Made by a program: the position numbers and the translations under genes | In this document: positions 1 to 12,460 of the stretch, one piece after another | Layout: every line of letters begins with the position of its first letter | How positions within the stretch are numbered: position 1 is the first letter of the stretch | Source of the DNA: Climacium dendroides | Taxonomy: Eukaryota > Streptophyta > Bryopsida > Hypnales > Climaciaceae | DNA: 64,000 bases | NCBI GenBank assembly: GCA_950106755.1 | Contig: OX467082.1 | Span: 49,494,588-49,558,587, forward strand | Direction of reading: 5' to 3' | The notes under the pieces: generated by a model | Seen by the model: only the letters and a program-made list of their open reading frames with translations | The model's database searches: none | Told to the model about the DNA's origin: nothing

Positions 1-271
1 GAATTGAAGTAACCTTCGATTCTGCACAATGAAAACTTTGAACACAAGTCAGCCCTTTCATTGACTCCTCAAAGGCCAACGAATGCTTGCGATAAAGTTC
101 TCGTGCCAAGTCGCATCGGAGACAATTACAAAGCTTTAGGCAGAGATGGAGGCTTCAATATTGGATCCTAACTCTACTTGGATATAGACGACGACCACGG
201 TCTTCAGTGGGCCACCAAAGATAGTGACAGACCCTCTAAAATGGGAGCTGCGCAACAGCCGTAGCTGAATT

Positions 272-2264
272 TCAGAACTCCGTCTCTAGCAAACCGTCAA
301 TTAATCCAAAATCCATTGCCTGCATTCATCAGAAAACCACTTCTATTTCAGTAAGTTCTTGGAATAGCGATAGAAATGCAATCCAAGCATCCCAAATATC
401 AGGTGAAGTGCACACATTCATCTGAAGGCAAAAGAGTTGATTGAAGTCTGAATCGTAAGAGTTGAGATTAGATACCTCAGCTGCAGAGAAGAAATAATCT
501 CGCTCTGTGAATTTTCGCACTCTCTCCAAAGGTTGATTGCAAAATATGGAATACATCTGGTCTATTTTCTGCGCACGTTTCGTTTACGAGAAGTACTTTT
601 CAACTCTCCAGAAGCAGTACTTACAAGGGGATGGATCAGGAATTGTCAAAGAAACTGCAGGCTAGATTCTATGCAGGTCGGGTTGCGAAACAAAGTGGAC
701 GTGTTATGTGTCGCGTACAGGAAGGAAAAAAGTGGTCATCAATCAAGCAGGTCCGTTTATAACGATACAAGACCCTTGGCTTACAGCATTCCTTATTCAA
801 GCCCACAACAGAGAGAATCGTAATGGAGTGAGGTTACTTACATCCCGAGAGGACATTACTTCGTTCACTTGCCTTCTAACATCATCATCAGTTCCCTTTC
901 AAACAGTGCAGGACAATAGGCGGGGTGAGTTCCCAGTAAAGACGACACCCCAAATGGCCAGTGTTTGCAGAAACAGTATCCAGATCATGCAAGGGTAACC
1001 ATCCAATAGACAAAGAAACCAGCTAGTTAGTGGGATTCAGGGGGAATGCAAAATCAAACAGCCAACACAGAGAACAAAGTAGCCATAAGGAATGTAAACA
1101 GAAAAAAAAGCTCGACGGATGGAGTTAATAGTTGGCAAGCATCGGAAAAATAAACTGGTAAGAAGCACACCCCACATCCTCCTTGAGGTTGGTGAACCAT
1201 GACACGAGCATTTGGCATAGCGAAGCGCTTGCCTTTGTTGCCACCCGCAAGGAGCAATGCACCCTGGCTAGCAGCTATGCCAAAGCACACAGTGCTGACA
1301 TCTGGCTTAATCTGAATTTACAACAACCAAATGCACTCCTCAGGTTTGATGGCAATATTTTGTTGCAATTCTAAGTTCCATTTTGAAGGGGTTTCTTGAC
1401 AAATGTCTGCATAAGTTGTACTGAAACCTAGCGAGTACGGTGTCAAAAATGGAGCGCCTTCACAAGCCTGGCGAATTCATTCCAGAACTCAGTGGCTTCG
1501 GATTGATTCTTGTGATCTGTCTTGCACTGAAAAAGGGCTGTCACAGTGTCACACCCTTACCCTGGATTCAAGACTACTAGAGCTAAATCTATTAAGACCT
1601 CAGTGGTATAATCTTCTGCCTTCGGAGCTCACGTCACGAAACAGACCAGCTCAATAGTCACAATACGCACGACAAACGAGATACTTACCCATTGCATGGC
1701 ATCGTAAATGGCCATAATTGAATAAGTACTTCCACCTGGGCAATTGATATACATCTGCAAGGTGCAAGAAAAATCGCAACTCTGGTCAACACAAGCACAA
1801 CTCATTTGTCTAAGACGAGCAACAGAAACCTGAGCACAGAGAACAACGAAAAAAACAACTGGTCTCGCTAGACTTCCCAAGCCAAGTGCGCACAAACGTA
1901 CATATGTCCTTAATTTCGAACCTTAATTTCCTCCTCGTCATTAACAGCCGCTAGAGTCAGCAGCTTCGAAATCACGGACTGCGCCACCTGCCGCGTCCAA
2001 ATCCCACATACAAGGCGCAAGTCAAATTTCAGCCATTTCATTGCACCTGCTCGGTCCAATCCCCAGAAACAAACTCTCACTCCCACACACCTCAGAATTC
2101 ACAGGGGATCCGACGAAGATAATTCGATTGCGGAGCATCAGCGTATTCAAGTCCACAGGTCCCGAAGGCGTGAGGACGGCGGGCATCATCTTAACTTGCG
2201 ATATCTTCCCGATTCTCTTAAATTTTCGGATAAACACACACAGGGCATGGGACATGAGATGCAT
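272..2264 (-). CDS. CLPP6: Plastid Clp protease proteolytic subunit, ClpP6-like (5' exon unresolved)
   Basis: Serine protease subunit of the stromal Clp core. Coding exons on the minus strand: about 2194-2091, 1987-1922, 1754-1689, 1311-1171, 895-842, 568-476 and 319-272 (TGA at 274-272). All join in phase 0 with GT/AG borders. The protein reads through [63 protein letters not shown] and ends [11 protein letters not shown]. The catalytic triad is intact: Ser (codon 1269-1267), His (1194-1192), Asp (499-497). The mature part is close to Arabidopsis ClpP6 as I remember it, and the ASQ active site and LLETE(F/Y) end separate it from the inactive ClpR paralogues. Family members carry a plastid transit peptide. 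Here an open frame runs up to an ATG at 2264, but its 23 extra residues are a poor transit peptide, so a further upstream exon is likely and was not found. The first exon start is therefore uncertain. Confidence 0.88.
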
Positions 2265-5200
2265 GTTTTTACACCCTGTTGTTCCGAAGCCATTTCTTGC
2301 TCAAAATCCATTCAAAATTCTCATTTCTTGTGCTGCATTGAGCCACAATTAGTTGTAGACATAGAATGTTGTTTTTGGATATTGAACCATAGTGGATGAG
2401 AAGATTTTGGCATCCATGACAAGACACCTGTTTTATGTAATTTTTTATTACAAACTCCAATTCTAGTAAGAACATTGCGAAGCATACACCTCAGAGACTA
2501 GTATATAAATTTGTCCAAGCATGATGGATGGCGTGTTCCTAGATTATGAGAAAACACTGAAATTTTTTAATTGCCACTCTTGATAAAATTTCCAGATTCA
2601 GAATTCATATTTGCAATCAGAAGCCCCAACTTATTTAGAAGGGGTGAAGAAATGCAAGATTGAAGAGGCACATAATCCGGGGCAATTTGAACATTTATCC
2701 TTGGTTGGGGGCATTAAGGGGCCAATCCTCCTTGGCCAGTTTTCTTGGCAGTTGAGAGGGCTTGTGACTTAAGGTAGAACTACCCATTACCATACAGATT
2801 TGCAATGTAGGTACTTGGGAGAAGCTGTTTATGAGCTCTCATATTTTTGAGAGATTGAATTGTTTGAGAGAAGTCAATTGCAAAAAGAATGAAGACATTC
2901 CAACAAGAATTGAATTTTTTGTGATTTTTCAAAGCTGAAATGTAAAACTGTGAGTAGACCCTTGTTGAAGCATGATCAGACCATTGGTGGAGCGTGGGCT
3001 GATGTGTCCGCTCCCCAGTGCATTGCCATCATGATAATGGATTAGCAAGATTGTGGTAATAAGATGGGTCAGTGAAGGTGGCAAAATTGGATACATGATG
3101 GTTATGGGTAGTTCTACCTTACCTCCTGCCATGAACATGGGTTTTCTAGGGGGTGAAATTTTGCTCACTTGGACAGGTTCGAGTCTGTGAGAGTCCCTCC
3201 CTCCAAATTTGTGCTAATGTTGTGAAGGCTGGTGAAATATTCAGCCTGGAGAACTGCAAATTAGTTCATTGTTGACCGGTGGAATAGGGCAAAAATTGAA
3301 AACATTGGATAAAAAACAGTGAAAAAAACTATAGAATTTCTATTTGGAATAAAATATAGAGAAGAAAAGGGGTTCAGTACTTGAAAAAACTGTTGAACAC
3401 AGGAATTGAAGGAAAATAGCTGGTAAAACTCAGAAATTATCCCAACGTTGGGCTAGTGACAGTTACAGGAGTTGCAAGAAAAAAATGTCGGCCATGAACT
3501 CGCAGCCTTTCTGAGCGTGGCTAAGCCGCAAGGCTTGAGCCCTTGCCCAACGCCCCAACCTGCCACTCCACCTAATCATTTGAACTCATAATCAGCCTCT
3601 AACTGACATCTGAAGTGTAACTCTGTTTTTTGTAAAATACAATAAAATGCACAGAAACCTCTTGCAACTCTGCAGGATTGGAATTCATTTCATGGAATGG
3701 CCGGAAAAATTGTGACCACAGGAGCCTAAATGAAAACCAACTTTGCCCCCGAAGGGACCATGGAACTTTAGAAGTTGACAGTATCAACCTCAACCAACAA
3801 CCCAAACACTCAATGCTGATCCTGATGCTAACGAAGTGATTATTAAATTGGAAATACCAATAATAAACAAGACCATGCATTGTTGTTATTACATTCAATG
3901 TAATTAAATTTACATTGCAAAAACTATTCAATTATTACTAGTGTCATTTAAAGCCCACCTTTGAAAGCCTAAGGAACTACCTTTTGTATTCATTGCTATT
4001 GTCATGTGGGTCTTGGTGTAGGATCTTGAACAAACAAAATTTGGGGACTTTTCAAACAAGAGAACCCACCTTATGATGAGTTGGAATCTGGCTCTCCCTA
4101 AGATGGGTGCTTTCAATTGAAGTGGCAACCATCTCAAGGGTCTTAGGGTTGCAAGCCTCATGTTGACTACCATGTTCTTTGACGTTTTGCCAATTTGCTT
4201 GGTGGCTTGGCATTTGGCTTGCTCTTGGTTGTTGGCGACTAGCCCTAGTTTTCTTGTTTGTTGCTGGTTTGAATTGTTTGCTTTTTAGATTTTGAAAAAA
4301 TTAAATATTTTTGCCAAGGATTTGTTCCTCTGGTTCTGTGTACTTTTTTCTATATCAATGAAAATTGTCTCTGGGTTTTAAAAGAAACAAAAAAAAATAG
4401 ACTTTGTATTCACGTTGGTCATTTTTAAAGGAGTAGTATTTGGCTTCTATCTTTGTTTGTGTAGTTGACGTTTATTTCACTTACAAATAAAACTTAAGGT
4501 AACAACAACGAACCATGTGCCTAACACTAGTACAAAAGAGGTCTTAGAGCTTGACACTAAATAAGCTTAGTAACTTAGTGTTTAATTCCATCCGCCAGGA
4601 AAAGCTTGCCAAAGCACGGGAGCTTGGAGTATGGGACATAGTTGTACTGTATAGTCAAGTCCAATTGAATTATGAATTTTTCAGTCAGTTTTCACTACAA
4701 AATTCAACAACTTTAAAAAGTTCTAGCATGCTTGAAAATGAATTGATTTTGAAACTGCAAATTGCATTGGAATTGCAATGAAGTGCACTTCAACTTCATA
4801 ACAAGTGAAAAATGAATAATTTAAAATTATACAGCAATTTGGATTCCTTTTATACACTGTAAATCTATCATTTTATAAAGAACCTTTAGAGGATAGTCAA
4901 AGATTTTTTGCATTTGGGTGAAGAACAAGTAAGAAATTATACAAGCAATTCAAATAGTATGGGAACAAGTATCTCTAAAGCAATTGTGAGGGTTCATTTC
5001 TTATATGTACCATTGAATACAAATTGTAATTTTCACAAATGTTGGCAACACTAGATAGTACATAGTGTATAGAAAACATCAAACTCTTTGTATGATTTTC
5101 AATTACATATGTGTGTATGTAATGATGATAAAGTAAACTTCAATGTGATTCCAACACAATTCAAAATTCAAAATTTTGTTCATTTTTTAGCACACATGGA

Positions 5201-6076
5201 CATCCCAAAATTCTCCTAATCTAATCTAACGAGGATCCCAAAATTCGTGAATGAACTGTACCCCACTGTACAGTGCAATTGTACTCAAATGTACAGCGGT
5301 TACACAAAATTAGAGTACACCCCTGCTTTCATATACTGGTACTCCGTATTCCATTTCTGCTGTACATAGACCTATATCTGCAAACTTAATACTGGACAGA
5401 TGAGTGCAGAACTTGAATGCAAGCTTGCCTGCTCTTGAGAAGAGATCTGTCATGTTTCAACCCCGAACCATTTCACGAAGAATCTAGCGCGGATAAATTG
5501 TGCGATTCCGGAGTAGTAGTTGTTCATGAAACCATGCATGAATTCTCTCCGATCCTGCGTATGAAAAAAAATGTCTGCGGTGTCACAGTAAACTTGATCG
5601 ACCCACGTTACACATGGTGAGCATTGGCATTTGCAAATCTCTGCGGAACAAGGCAAGCTCGTTCAGAACTTTTGGTTCCTCTTTCAGAACTGGAAACAGC
5701 TAGGCAAACTCTTACGTTCGGAGAGGGCTGAGCGTCGGTCTGTTTGCGAAACAAAAAATTTCCATCAAAAACTTAGATCCGTCGAAAGCATTGCAAGATG
5801 GGAAAGAAAAAAACATATCCCAGTGACCAGAGAAATGCGAGAACGAAGTTTGAGAGGTGCAAAAACAATTTATAATTTCATTGCAGCGTCGGAACCAAAT
5901 TTCACACAGCGGTGATGACAAGACTGAGCCCTTGCACCGATCTTCCAACCTCGCGGATCTTCCACAACTAAGGCACGCGATGGGTCAAAACACGAACGAA
6001 ATTTACAGAAATTACAGAGTCCTTGCACGACGCTTCTCGAATCCTAACGTGTTGGAAGGGAAATTCCCAAAACTGT
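2265..6076. other. Intergenic, AT-rich, no gene recognised
   Basis: This stretch lies upstream of the ClpP6-like gene and downstream of the first YG-repeat gene. It probably contains the missing 5' exon and promoter of the former and the 3' UTR of the latter (about 5.85-6.08 kb). Open frames here are short and have no recognisable family motif. Around 4.2-4.4 kb the plus strand becomes T-rich and ends in an A-rich run near 4382-4397, resembling a retroelement 3' tail, but nothing coding supports that. Confidence 0.5.
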
Positions 6077-7348
6077 CTAGAACCAGCTGTTCTTCTTCTC
6101 CTTCTCTTCCTCGTCCTCTCCGTAGCCGCTCTTCTTCTTGCCGTAGCCTGACGACTCGTCATTGTCCTCACTATAGTTACTCTTCTTCCTGCCATAGCCT
6201 GATGATTCATCTTCGTCCTCACCATAGCTTGCTTTCTTCTTGTAGCCTGAGGACTCGTCATCGCCCTGACCATAGCTTGATTTCTTTCCGTAGCCTTCTT
6301 CATCTTCGCCATAGTCGGTCTTCTTCTTGTAACCTGAGGTCTCATCTTCGTCCTGACCGTAGCCGCTTTTCTTGTGTCCTGAAGTCTCGTCATCGTCATT
6401 GTTCTTCTTCTTGCGACCAAAGAAACCGGTCTTCTCCTCACCTTCTTCGCCGGTGTTCTCCTCGTCATCATTCTTGTTGAAGTGCTTGTATGCCGCGTAT
6501 CCGGCAACTCCCAGTACTCCAGCTCCGACCACACCCCCTGCCACTTCGGCCATCAAAACCTTGCGGCGATGCTCCCTCTCGTCATCGTCAATGTCAGTGC
6601 GATTCTTTAAATCCTCGACCTACACATTGCAGCATGAACCAAAGTATTGTCATGAACAGGATCTAGAATCAAACCAATTCATCCAACCGCTCGCAACTAC
6701 CGATGCAGATCTCTAACACTACTCCATGTGTTCGCAACAAAGCTCCAGGCAACACATTGAATTCGACCAGTCACCGACATTTCTAAATTTGTCAAAAAAA
6801 GCAAACAGAGTCAGACGGAAGCAACAATGTAGGACGGCAAAGCTCACATCTTCCTTATTGTACTGGCTCTTCTCGAACTCATCGGGAATCCCATCGCCAT
6901 CGGAATCCTTCTTCTTGGATCCATAGCCGGAAGACGCCTTCTGCCCGTAGCCACTAGTCTCCTCCTCCTCATTCCTGGATCCGTAGCCCGAGGTTTTCTT
7001 CTGCCCGTAGCCTCCAGTCTCCTCCTCCTCGTTCCTGGATCCGTAGCCCGAGGTTTTCTTCTGCCCGTAGCCTTCATCCTCGTCGTTCTTACTCGATCCA
7101 TAACCGGAAGCCTTCTGGGCGCCATATTCTTGATTGTCCCCGTAGCCAGCACCCGACTTCTTGTACGCCGACTCCTCCACGGTGGTGTCATCCCCGTAGC
7201 CGCCGTAGTCAGATTTCTTCTGGCCGTAAGACCTGGCAGACTCTGTATCCTCCCCGTAAGTGCCGGTGGCCTTGTATCCGCCTTCGTTGTCATCATCGCC
7301 ATAGGTGGCCTTCCTGGATCCGTACCCCGACTCATCTCCGTAAGACAT
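6077..7348 (-). CDS. Tyr/Gly/Asp-repeat protein with DxDGDG loop and glycine-zipper core, paralogue A
   Basis: Family not recognised. Two exons, 7348-6848 and 6619-6077, phase-0 intron with GT/AG ends, giving 347 residues. Exon 1 starts MSYGDESGYGSRK and is a low-complexity domain of YGDD, GYGQKK and GYGSRNEEEE repeats, then DSDGDGIPD (residues 148-156), a calcium-loop-like DxDxDGxxD motif. Exon 2 opens with a conserved core, VEDLKNRTDIDDDEREHRRK followed by MAEVAGGVVGAGVLGVAGY (about 190-208), which looks like a glycine zipper or short hydrophobic helix. A second repeat tail follows (SSGYGKKK, YGEDED), ending in KKNSWF. The start is chosen because paralogue B begins with the same MSYGD. The composition suggests a mostly disordered, hydrophilic, stress- or desiccation-type protein, but that is inference. 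Two copies of a 60-bp unit lie in tandem in exon 1 near 6960-7080. Expression, location and metal binding are unknown. Confidence 0.85.
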
Positions 7349-8479
7349 GGTGAAGGATAGTGATGATCGGCACAATGGGAAGGAATGCCAATTCAGCAAG
7401 AAGTAGAATGCCAATTCAGCAGACAGAGCAAGCGAAGAGTGGACTGCAAGTTCAGCTGGAGGACGAAGAGCTTCAAGCACTGTGAAAATCGAAGGAACCA
7501 GGGAGACATATATATGTTCTTCTTGCTGCAGCCAGCGATCAATGGCCGATCAGAGGACGCTCGCTGCAAGGAAGGGAGGGGGGAGCTACCTACCTGGCCA
7601 CCTGGGAGGGGAAGCGCGGGCGGGCGGGCGAGCGGGCGGGCCACTCCAGTGCTGCTGAGTGCGCAGCGATGCGGTTCTTCGCCACGTCGACGCTGGAGCA
7701 GCACAATCATCCGTCGTCTGGGTCAACTGCGGTAAGTCCGGGGCGCCAATTGCGCTCCCTGCTCAATCCTTCGGTTCAGTCGCCCCCACTGGCTCCCCAG
7801 TCCCCACTTCCTAGGAGCAACGGACGGTGGATCTGTGGGATAAGCTCGAGAACTCAAACACGGTAACTTAACTTATTATTGATATCGGTACATGCTGAAG
7901 GCATAATCGCAATCACTTTCTGGCTCACGTCTAAGCTTAGGCTAGAGTCATTGGCGCCACGACACCACTTTCGGGTTTCATTTCAGACTAGTATTCTATT
8001 GAGCGAGCGAGCGAGCGAGCTAGAGCTGTCAGTGGTGGCAGGCAGTATTGATGGAACCCGGATCCTGAAATTGCAAATACGGAAAAGCTACAGGTGGCCG
8101 AACAGCCTTGCGAAAAATCTCCCAGCCTGCAGGTTCTTCACTGCGCTCGCTCGGGCTCTTGATTTGAATGTCCAACAGGTCTAATCTCCATAATTCCATT
8201 TGGGGGTGATCCAATCGTGAAGCAAGAAAAGCGTAGGAAACGTAGTGTGCAAGCAGAAACGGACGGGAAAGTGAGAAATGGGTTTGAGGGCCAGTCGAGA
8301 GTAGGAATAAACGGCGGTGATCTCTGTTGGTATGTAAGGTAGCACTGGGGACTGAGATTTTCAATTCAAACTCTCACCTTGCTCCAGGGAATTCCATCGA
8401 GGTTATTCCATTTCTTCATAATTTCACATTATTTCCCTCACAATCATACACATGAGTTCACACCTCCTGGTAATACAAC
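7349..8479 (-). promoter_or_regulatory. GC-rich upstream region of YG-repeat gene A
   Basis: Directly upstream of the minus-strand gene A. A TATA-like run (ATATATAT) lies at about 7507-7515, roughly 160 bp before the ATG, a plausible core promoter. Further up are a GGGC/GAGC-rich stretch (about 7615-7640), an ACGT-core element CCACGTCG near 7682, and a GAGC microsatellite at about 8000-8020. No independent gene is seen. Confidence 0.45.
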
Positions 8480-9395
8480 CCAATTGATCCCGTAGTAAAG
8501 CCTGAAGAGCTTCATTTCGTCAAAACAAACTCTCAAAACTGCCAAAATTTTCTAGTGCACAAATTTTGAAAATGACAATTTTTTTGCATATCTAAGTATT
8601 GGCAATGAGAATGTGTGGAAGAAATTTCACAAGCTGTGACTACATAGATTGCAAGAGAAATGTGTTCAAATTGAAGAAAACATTAACACCATGGCAAATT
8701 AATAATTTATGAGACTTTGAATCCTCTTTACTTAAAATTATTTGCACAACATATTTTGAAATAAATATTTTTTTATCATGAAGAATTGAGTTTGAGAGTC
8801 TAAGAAAAAGAACCAAAAAAATTCATGATAATTTCCATTCTTTAAAAAGTTATTAAGTAGAAGCCAATAAGAGATAGAAGGAAAAATTAAATCATTAATA
8901 GTTACATGTGAGATAGAATTAGAATTGTACACTAACCTCAATGGTGAGATTGTTCTAAAAATCAAAGTTAACCTTCTAGAATTTTTTTGTTTTCAAGAAA
9001 TATGAAAATTGAGCTCAAAAACGAATCCTAAAAGTTATTTTTCAAGAAGATATTTTGATTGCTTGCAAAACAAGATCATGCTCCATAACTTTCACAACAC
9101 AAGCCCCAACGGAATGAATCAAAGATTTGACTGTTGACAAAAATACAATCTATGAGAAACAAAAATTTTAAATTTCCATTCCACATTATTAGGATGTATT
9201 GTGGCATAACTTTTGCTCCCATCCCACGCAGTGATTGTTCAGATGAAAACTATATTCCCGCAAACCCAACAAGTTTTTCTATTTGGCAAAAAAGTTTCAA
9301 AAAGTGTTGCCAAAAATTGCACTATTAGCCTATTAGGAACTTGCCCGGAATCCATCTTGTCCCTCTGATAGAGATATTGGGACTTTACGGGTTAA
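8480..9395. mobile_element. Decayed TTAA-bounded TIR element, copy 1
   Basis: About 910 bp, similar along its length and in the same orientation to the element at 11547-12456. Shared landmarks include a TTGAAGAAAAC block, a CTAAATCATTAATA-like block, AATGGTGAGATTGTT, TTTTCAAGAAGAT and GCCATAACTTTT or a close variant. The right end reads GACTTTACGGG followed by TTAA at 9392-9395. The left end is degenerate. No coding capacity was seen. Confidence 0.5.
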
Positions 9396-11542
9396 ACGCG
9401 GAATGATTCAGGGCTCATCCAAAGTTCTCAGTTGTCCATGTTCCTGCAACACTGAACGTGGTCCAGTACGGGCTTGCTGGTGGCCCCGAACATGACCGTG
9501 TTCATTGCATCTCGTGCAAAAGCACTATCTTACAAAGGTTTCTTATTACATTCCCAAATCCCAGAGAGATATTACCCAATGTCCAGTATAGTACTCTGGG
9601 GCTCCGTCCACACTGGAAGTAGGACTGATTTCCTCCTTTATTTCACCCACACTAGAGTGCCCTGTGGCGTTGCCACAATCAAAACAAAAGTAAAAGTAAT
9701 TTTCTAATTTTTTAGAACCAAAAACAACTGAAAAATGCATAACTTTCTAACCATGAGTTGGAATGCCATGAAACCAAGCCCCATTGTCGCACAAATACTG
9801 TACAGCACTGTAGTCCTACGTACAGTCAAAACGAGGGAAACGAACAACTTAGTATTCCATGGACGGAAACCATGATCCCATCCTAACGTTCAGGACTTCA
9901 TGATCGAATACGAGTGCTAGCTTTTGTTGTATTCTCGTATTATTCGTCCCACAGTTTTTTTGTTTATTCTTTTGGGGCACAAACGGATTCATTGCAGTGC
10001 AGGGAAAAAGAGGGACCACCAGCGCCACAGCCAGACGAACTTATCGCATCATTTATCAACCACCCAATCCGCGCACTGACTGCACTGGTGGTTCCGCCAG
10101 GTGAGCAATCAGCACTTCAGCCGCGGACGCCGGAGCCCGACCGCCCCTCGGATGCTCCGGGTACCGACGGAAGCGGCCCGGCAGTTCTGCGGTCCACCCC
10201 TCACCGACCAATCTCGCCCTCCCCCAGCCCCAGTGCCCCACTGACCCTCCCCTCGTCTTTTTGACCAGTTCAGTTATCGTTCTCGGATTCCCACGTCCTC
10301 ACCGTCATCCCTGTGTTCCGTACGCTCCCATTAAAGTTCCCATCCTCCGCAGTTGCTCACGGGGTGCAAAGCATCTGAAAAGAGAATATTCCTACCCAAA
10401 GCAGAACATGCTTGGGGCTAGGTTCCTGATTTTTCCTGGAATGCTGATGAGGACTAAATTCGGGAGATTTGAACTTTTCTAGAAAGTCGGAGATCTGGAC
10501 CATTTCGTCGAACATCGAGTCGACTAAAAGTTACGGAGTATGAAGCTTATCTTACTGAGTCCACTCCACCTGATCACGCATGTCCTCCATTGTTTGACAA
10601 ATCAGTTCTGTCAAACTGATTTGTGTCAACACTTGGCTTGCAATCGCTTGCTTGTTGGAGGTTTTATTCAATGACTCACATTCTGGATCCCCGCAAATTT
10701 AGGAAATCAGTCTCAAAACCAGCGTTTCTTTTTAGAGCAATAGATGGCTCCAGCTGACAGGTTTGAGCCTGTCCTGGTAAGTCCCTCCGAATTTGAGCCA
10801 ATGCCATTAGTTCACTTGATAGTTACTGTTTCACTCGCTGTTTCAAAAAAACTGTTGTTGCAAACTACAGTGGAAGTAAACCACTTCAACCCAGAAACTA
10901 AGATCTAGCGTCTTCTTCCTTTTACACTATGGAATCAATTGGACCAAGATCAAATTTTGGTTCATTGACAACAGGATTTGTTTAAGCGATATTTTGCTCA
11001 AAAGCGATACAAATTTGGTTGGAGGGAATATTAGGTGATATATTCCTTCATTTTTAGTGGATAAATGGGCTGATTTGCTATACATTCTAAAGACAATATT
11101 ACTCTTTTTGGATGATTGTACACCTTTGGATGAATAATTTAAGTGACATCCGCATTTTGCACGCTCCATCCATTTATATAGATGTAAACGACTGCACCCT
11201 GGAGTGCCCAAAATAAATGGAAAAAAAAGTACTGTTCACAGTGCCAGCGTCCCAGCTCGCCACTCGCCAGACTCTACACGTCGTGCTGCGAAAGAGAAAG
11301 TAATAATCATATGGAATTCTGTTACGTTGTGATAATGAAGTGTTGAATGTTAAATGGACTTTGTGAACTTGCATGCTGCAGAAATCAGCCAAACAAATTA
11401 CATGAGACAAAATTATGGAATTCTGTATAGAAGTGCAGAAATTCTGAACACTAGAATTAGAATTAATTTTGGATGGCCATTTCAGACACAACTCATGAAA
11501 AAGTAGGGAGGTGCACAAGTTTCCAGTTTCCGAAAACTATTT
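9396..11542. other. Intergenic with a GC-rich island, no gene recognised
   Basis: About 9.46-9.79 kb carries a divergent copy of the repeat also found near 41.3 and 47.8-48.1 kb (TGGCGTTGCCACAATCAAAA; ATGCCATGAAACCAAGC). About 10.0-10.3 kb is a sharply GC-rich island whose longest plus frame is proline- and serine-rich with no motif I recognise. The rest is AT-rich filler. Confidence 0.45.
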
Positions 11543-12460
11543 TTAACCTCTAAAGTCCCGAGGGTGTTTTTTTGTCAAAAACCACTGAGAACTACCACTT
11601 TTGCTGCGTTCACCAAAAAAAAACAAAAAAAAACGTTTTTTCAACATCTAACCATAGGATCTTGTACTTAACTTGTTTGAGAATATGTGGTAAAAATTTC
11701 ATCAAACTTGAAGAAAACAAGTTTTTTTGCAACTTGCTTGAGATTTTTTGGCTTTGAATCTTTTTAACTGAAAATTTTTGCACTATTAATTTTGATTTTG
11801 CAAGTTTTTATATTGAATAGTTGATTTGAGAATCTAAGGAAAAAAATTTAACAAAAAAACACTTAATTTTCACTCATTAAAAAATTGTTGAGTAGAAGTA
11901 GGTTAAAGATTAAAGGAAAAACTAAATCATTAATAACTTTAAAATAGGATCGACAAATAATAATCCCAATGGTGAGATTGTTTTAGAAAGCAAACCTAAC
12001 CTTGTCTAACAATTTTTTTTGGAAAATTGTAAAAATTGCATATCCTGTAAGTTATTTTTTCAAGAAGATGCTTAGACTAAGATTGTCCATAACTTTCTCA
12101 TCACTAGTCCAAATAGAATGAATCAAAGCTTCAAATGTAAACAAAAATATAAGATTTTAGGAAAAAAAAAAATTTACTATATTTTGACTTTTTCTGATTT
12201 TTTTGTGTTGTCCATTGACTTTTGTTTTGGACTTATTGTGCCATAACTTTTTCTCCCGGGTACCAATTGAAACAAAAATTACATATTCACAAAGTTCTCG
12301 GCAAACTCCACAACCTCAAAAATTCTCAAAAACGTTCACTACAAATTGAGACAATTCCTACTTGGCCCCCATTGTCCCCCGATTGAGACCTACCTGGACC
12401 CCATTTGAGACCTGGACCCCAATTGTCCCGCAAGGGAACAAACGGTCCTTCCGGGGTTAA
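11543..12460. mobile_element. TTAA-bounded TIR element, copy 2
   Basis: TTAA at 11543-11546 is followed by CCTCTAAAGTCCCGAGGG. The right end is GGTCCTTCCGGGG followed by TTAA at 12457-12460. The ends are imperfect inverted repeats (CCYCTAAAG type) and the core is 910 bp. The interior matches the copy at 8480-9391. No transposase is visible, so it is non-autonomous or a relic. Confidence 0.55.

Noticed and set aside
272..2194. Identification as the inactive ClpR-type subunit
   Set aside because: Ser, His and Asp of the triad are all present and the NCPGGSTYS and LLETE end fit ClpP6.
3950..4400. Possible LINE or retrogene 3' tail ending in an A-rich run
   Set aside because: Only the T-rich/A-rich tail pattern is suggestive; no reverse transcriptase or target duplication was found.
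5857..6534. Ser/Arg-rich open frames of 188-207 residues over the second exon of YG-repeat gene A
   Set aside because: They are other-frame readings of the repetitive YG-coding exon; repeats keep all frames open.
6848..6904. Canonical EF hand in the YG-repeat proteins
   Set aside because: Only one loop, proline at position 8, no flanking helices, and position 12 is Gln in paralogue B; described as a DxDGDG loop instead.
6844..7335. Arg/Thr-rich 163-residue frame and plus-strand frames over exon 1 of gene A
   Set aside because: Shadow of the repeat exon; the true frame is supported by the conserved MSYGD start, DSDGDG loop and splice site shared with paralogue B.
9914..10264. 116-residue Pro/Ser-rich plus-strand frame
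   Set aside because: No recognisable motif, and an opposite-strand frame is equally open; likely composition driven. Kept only as an unexplained GC island.
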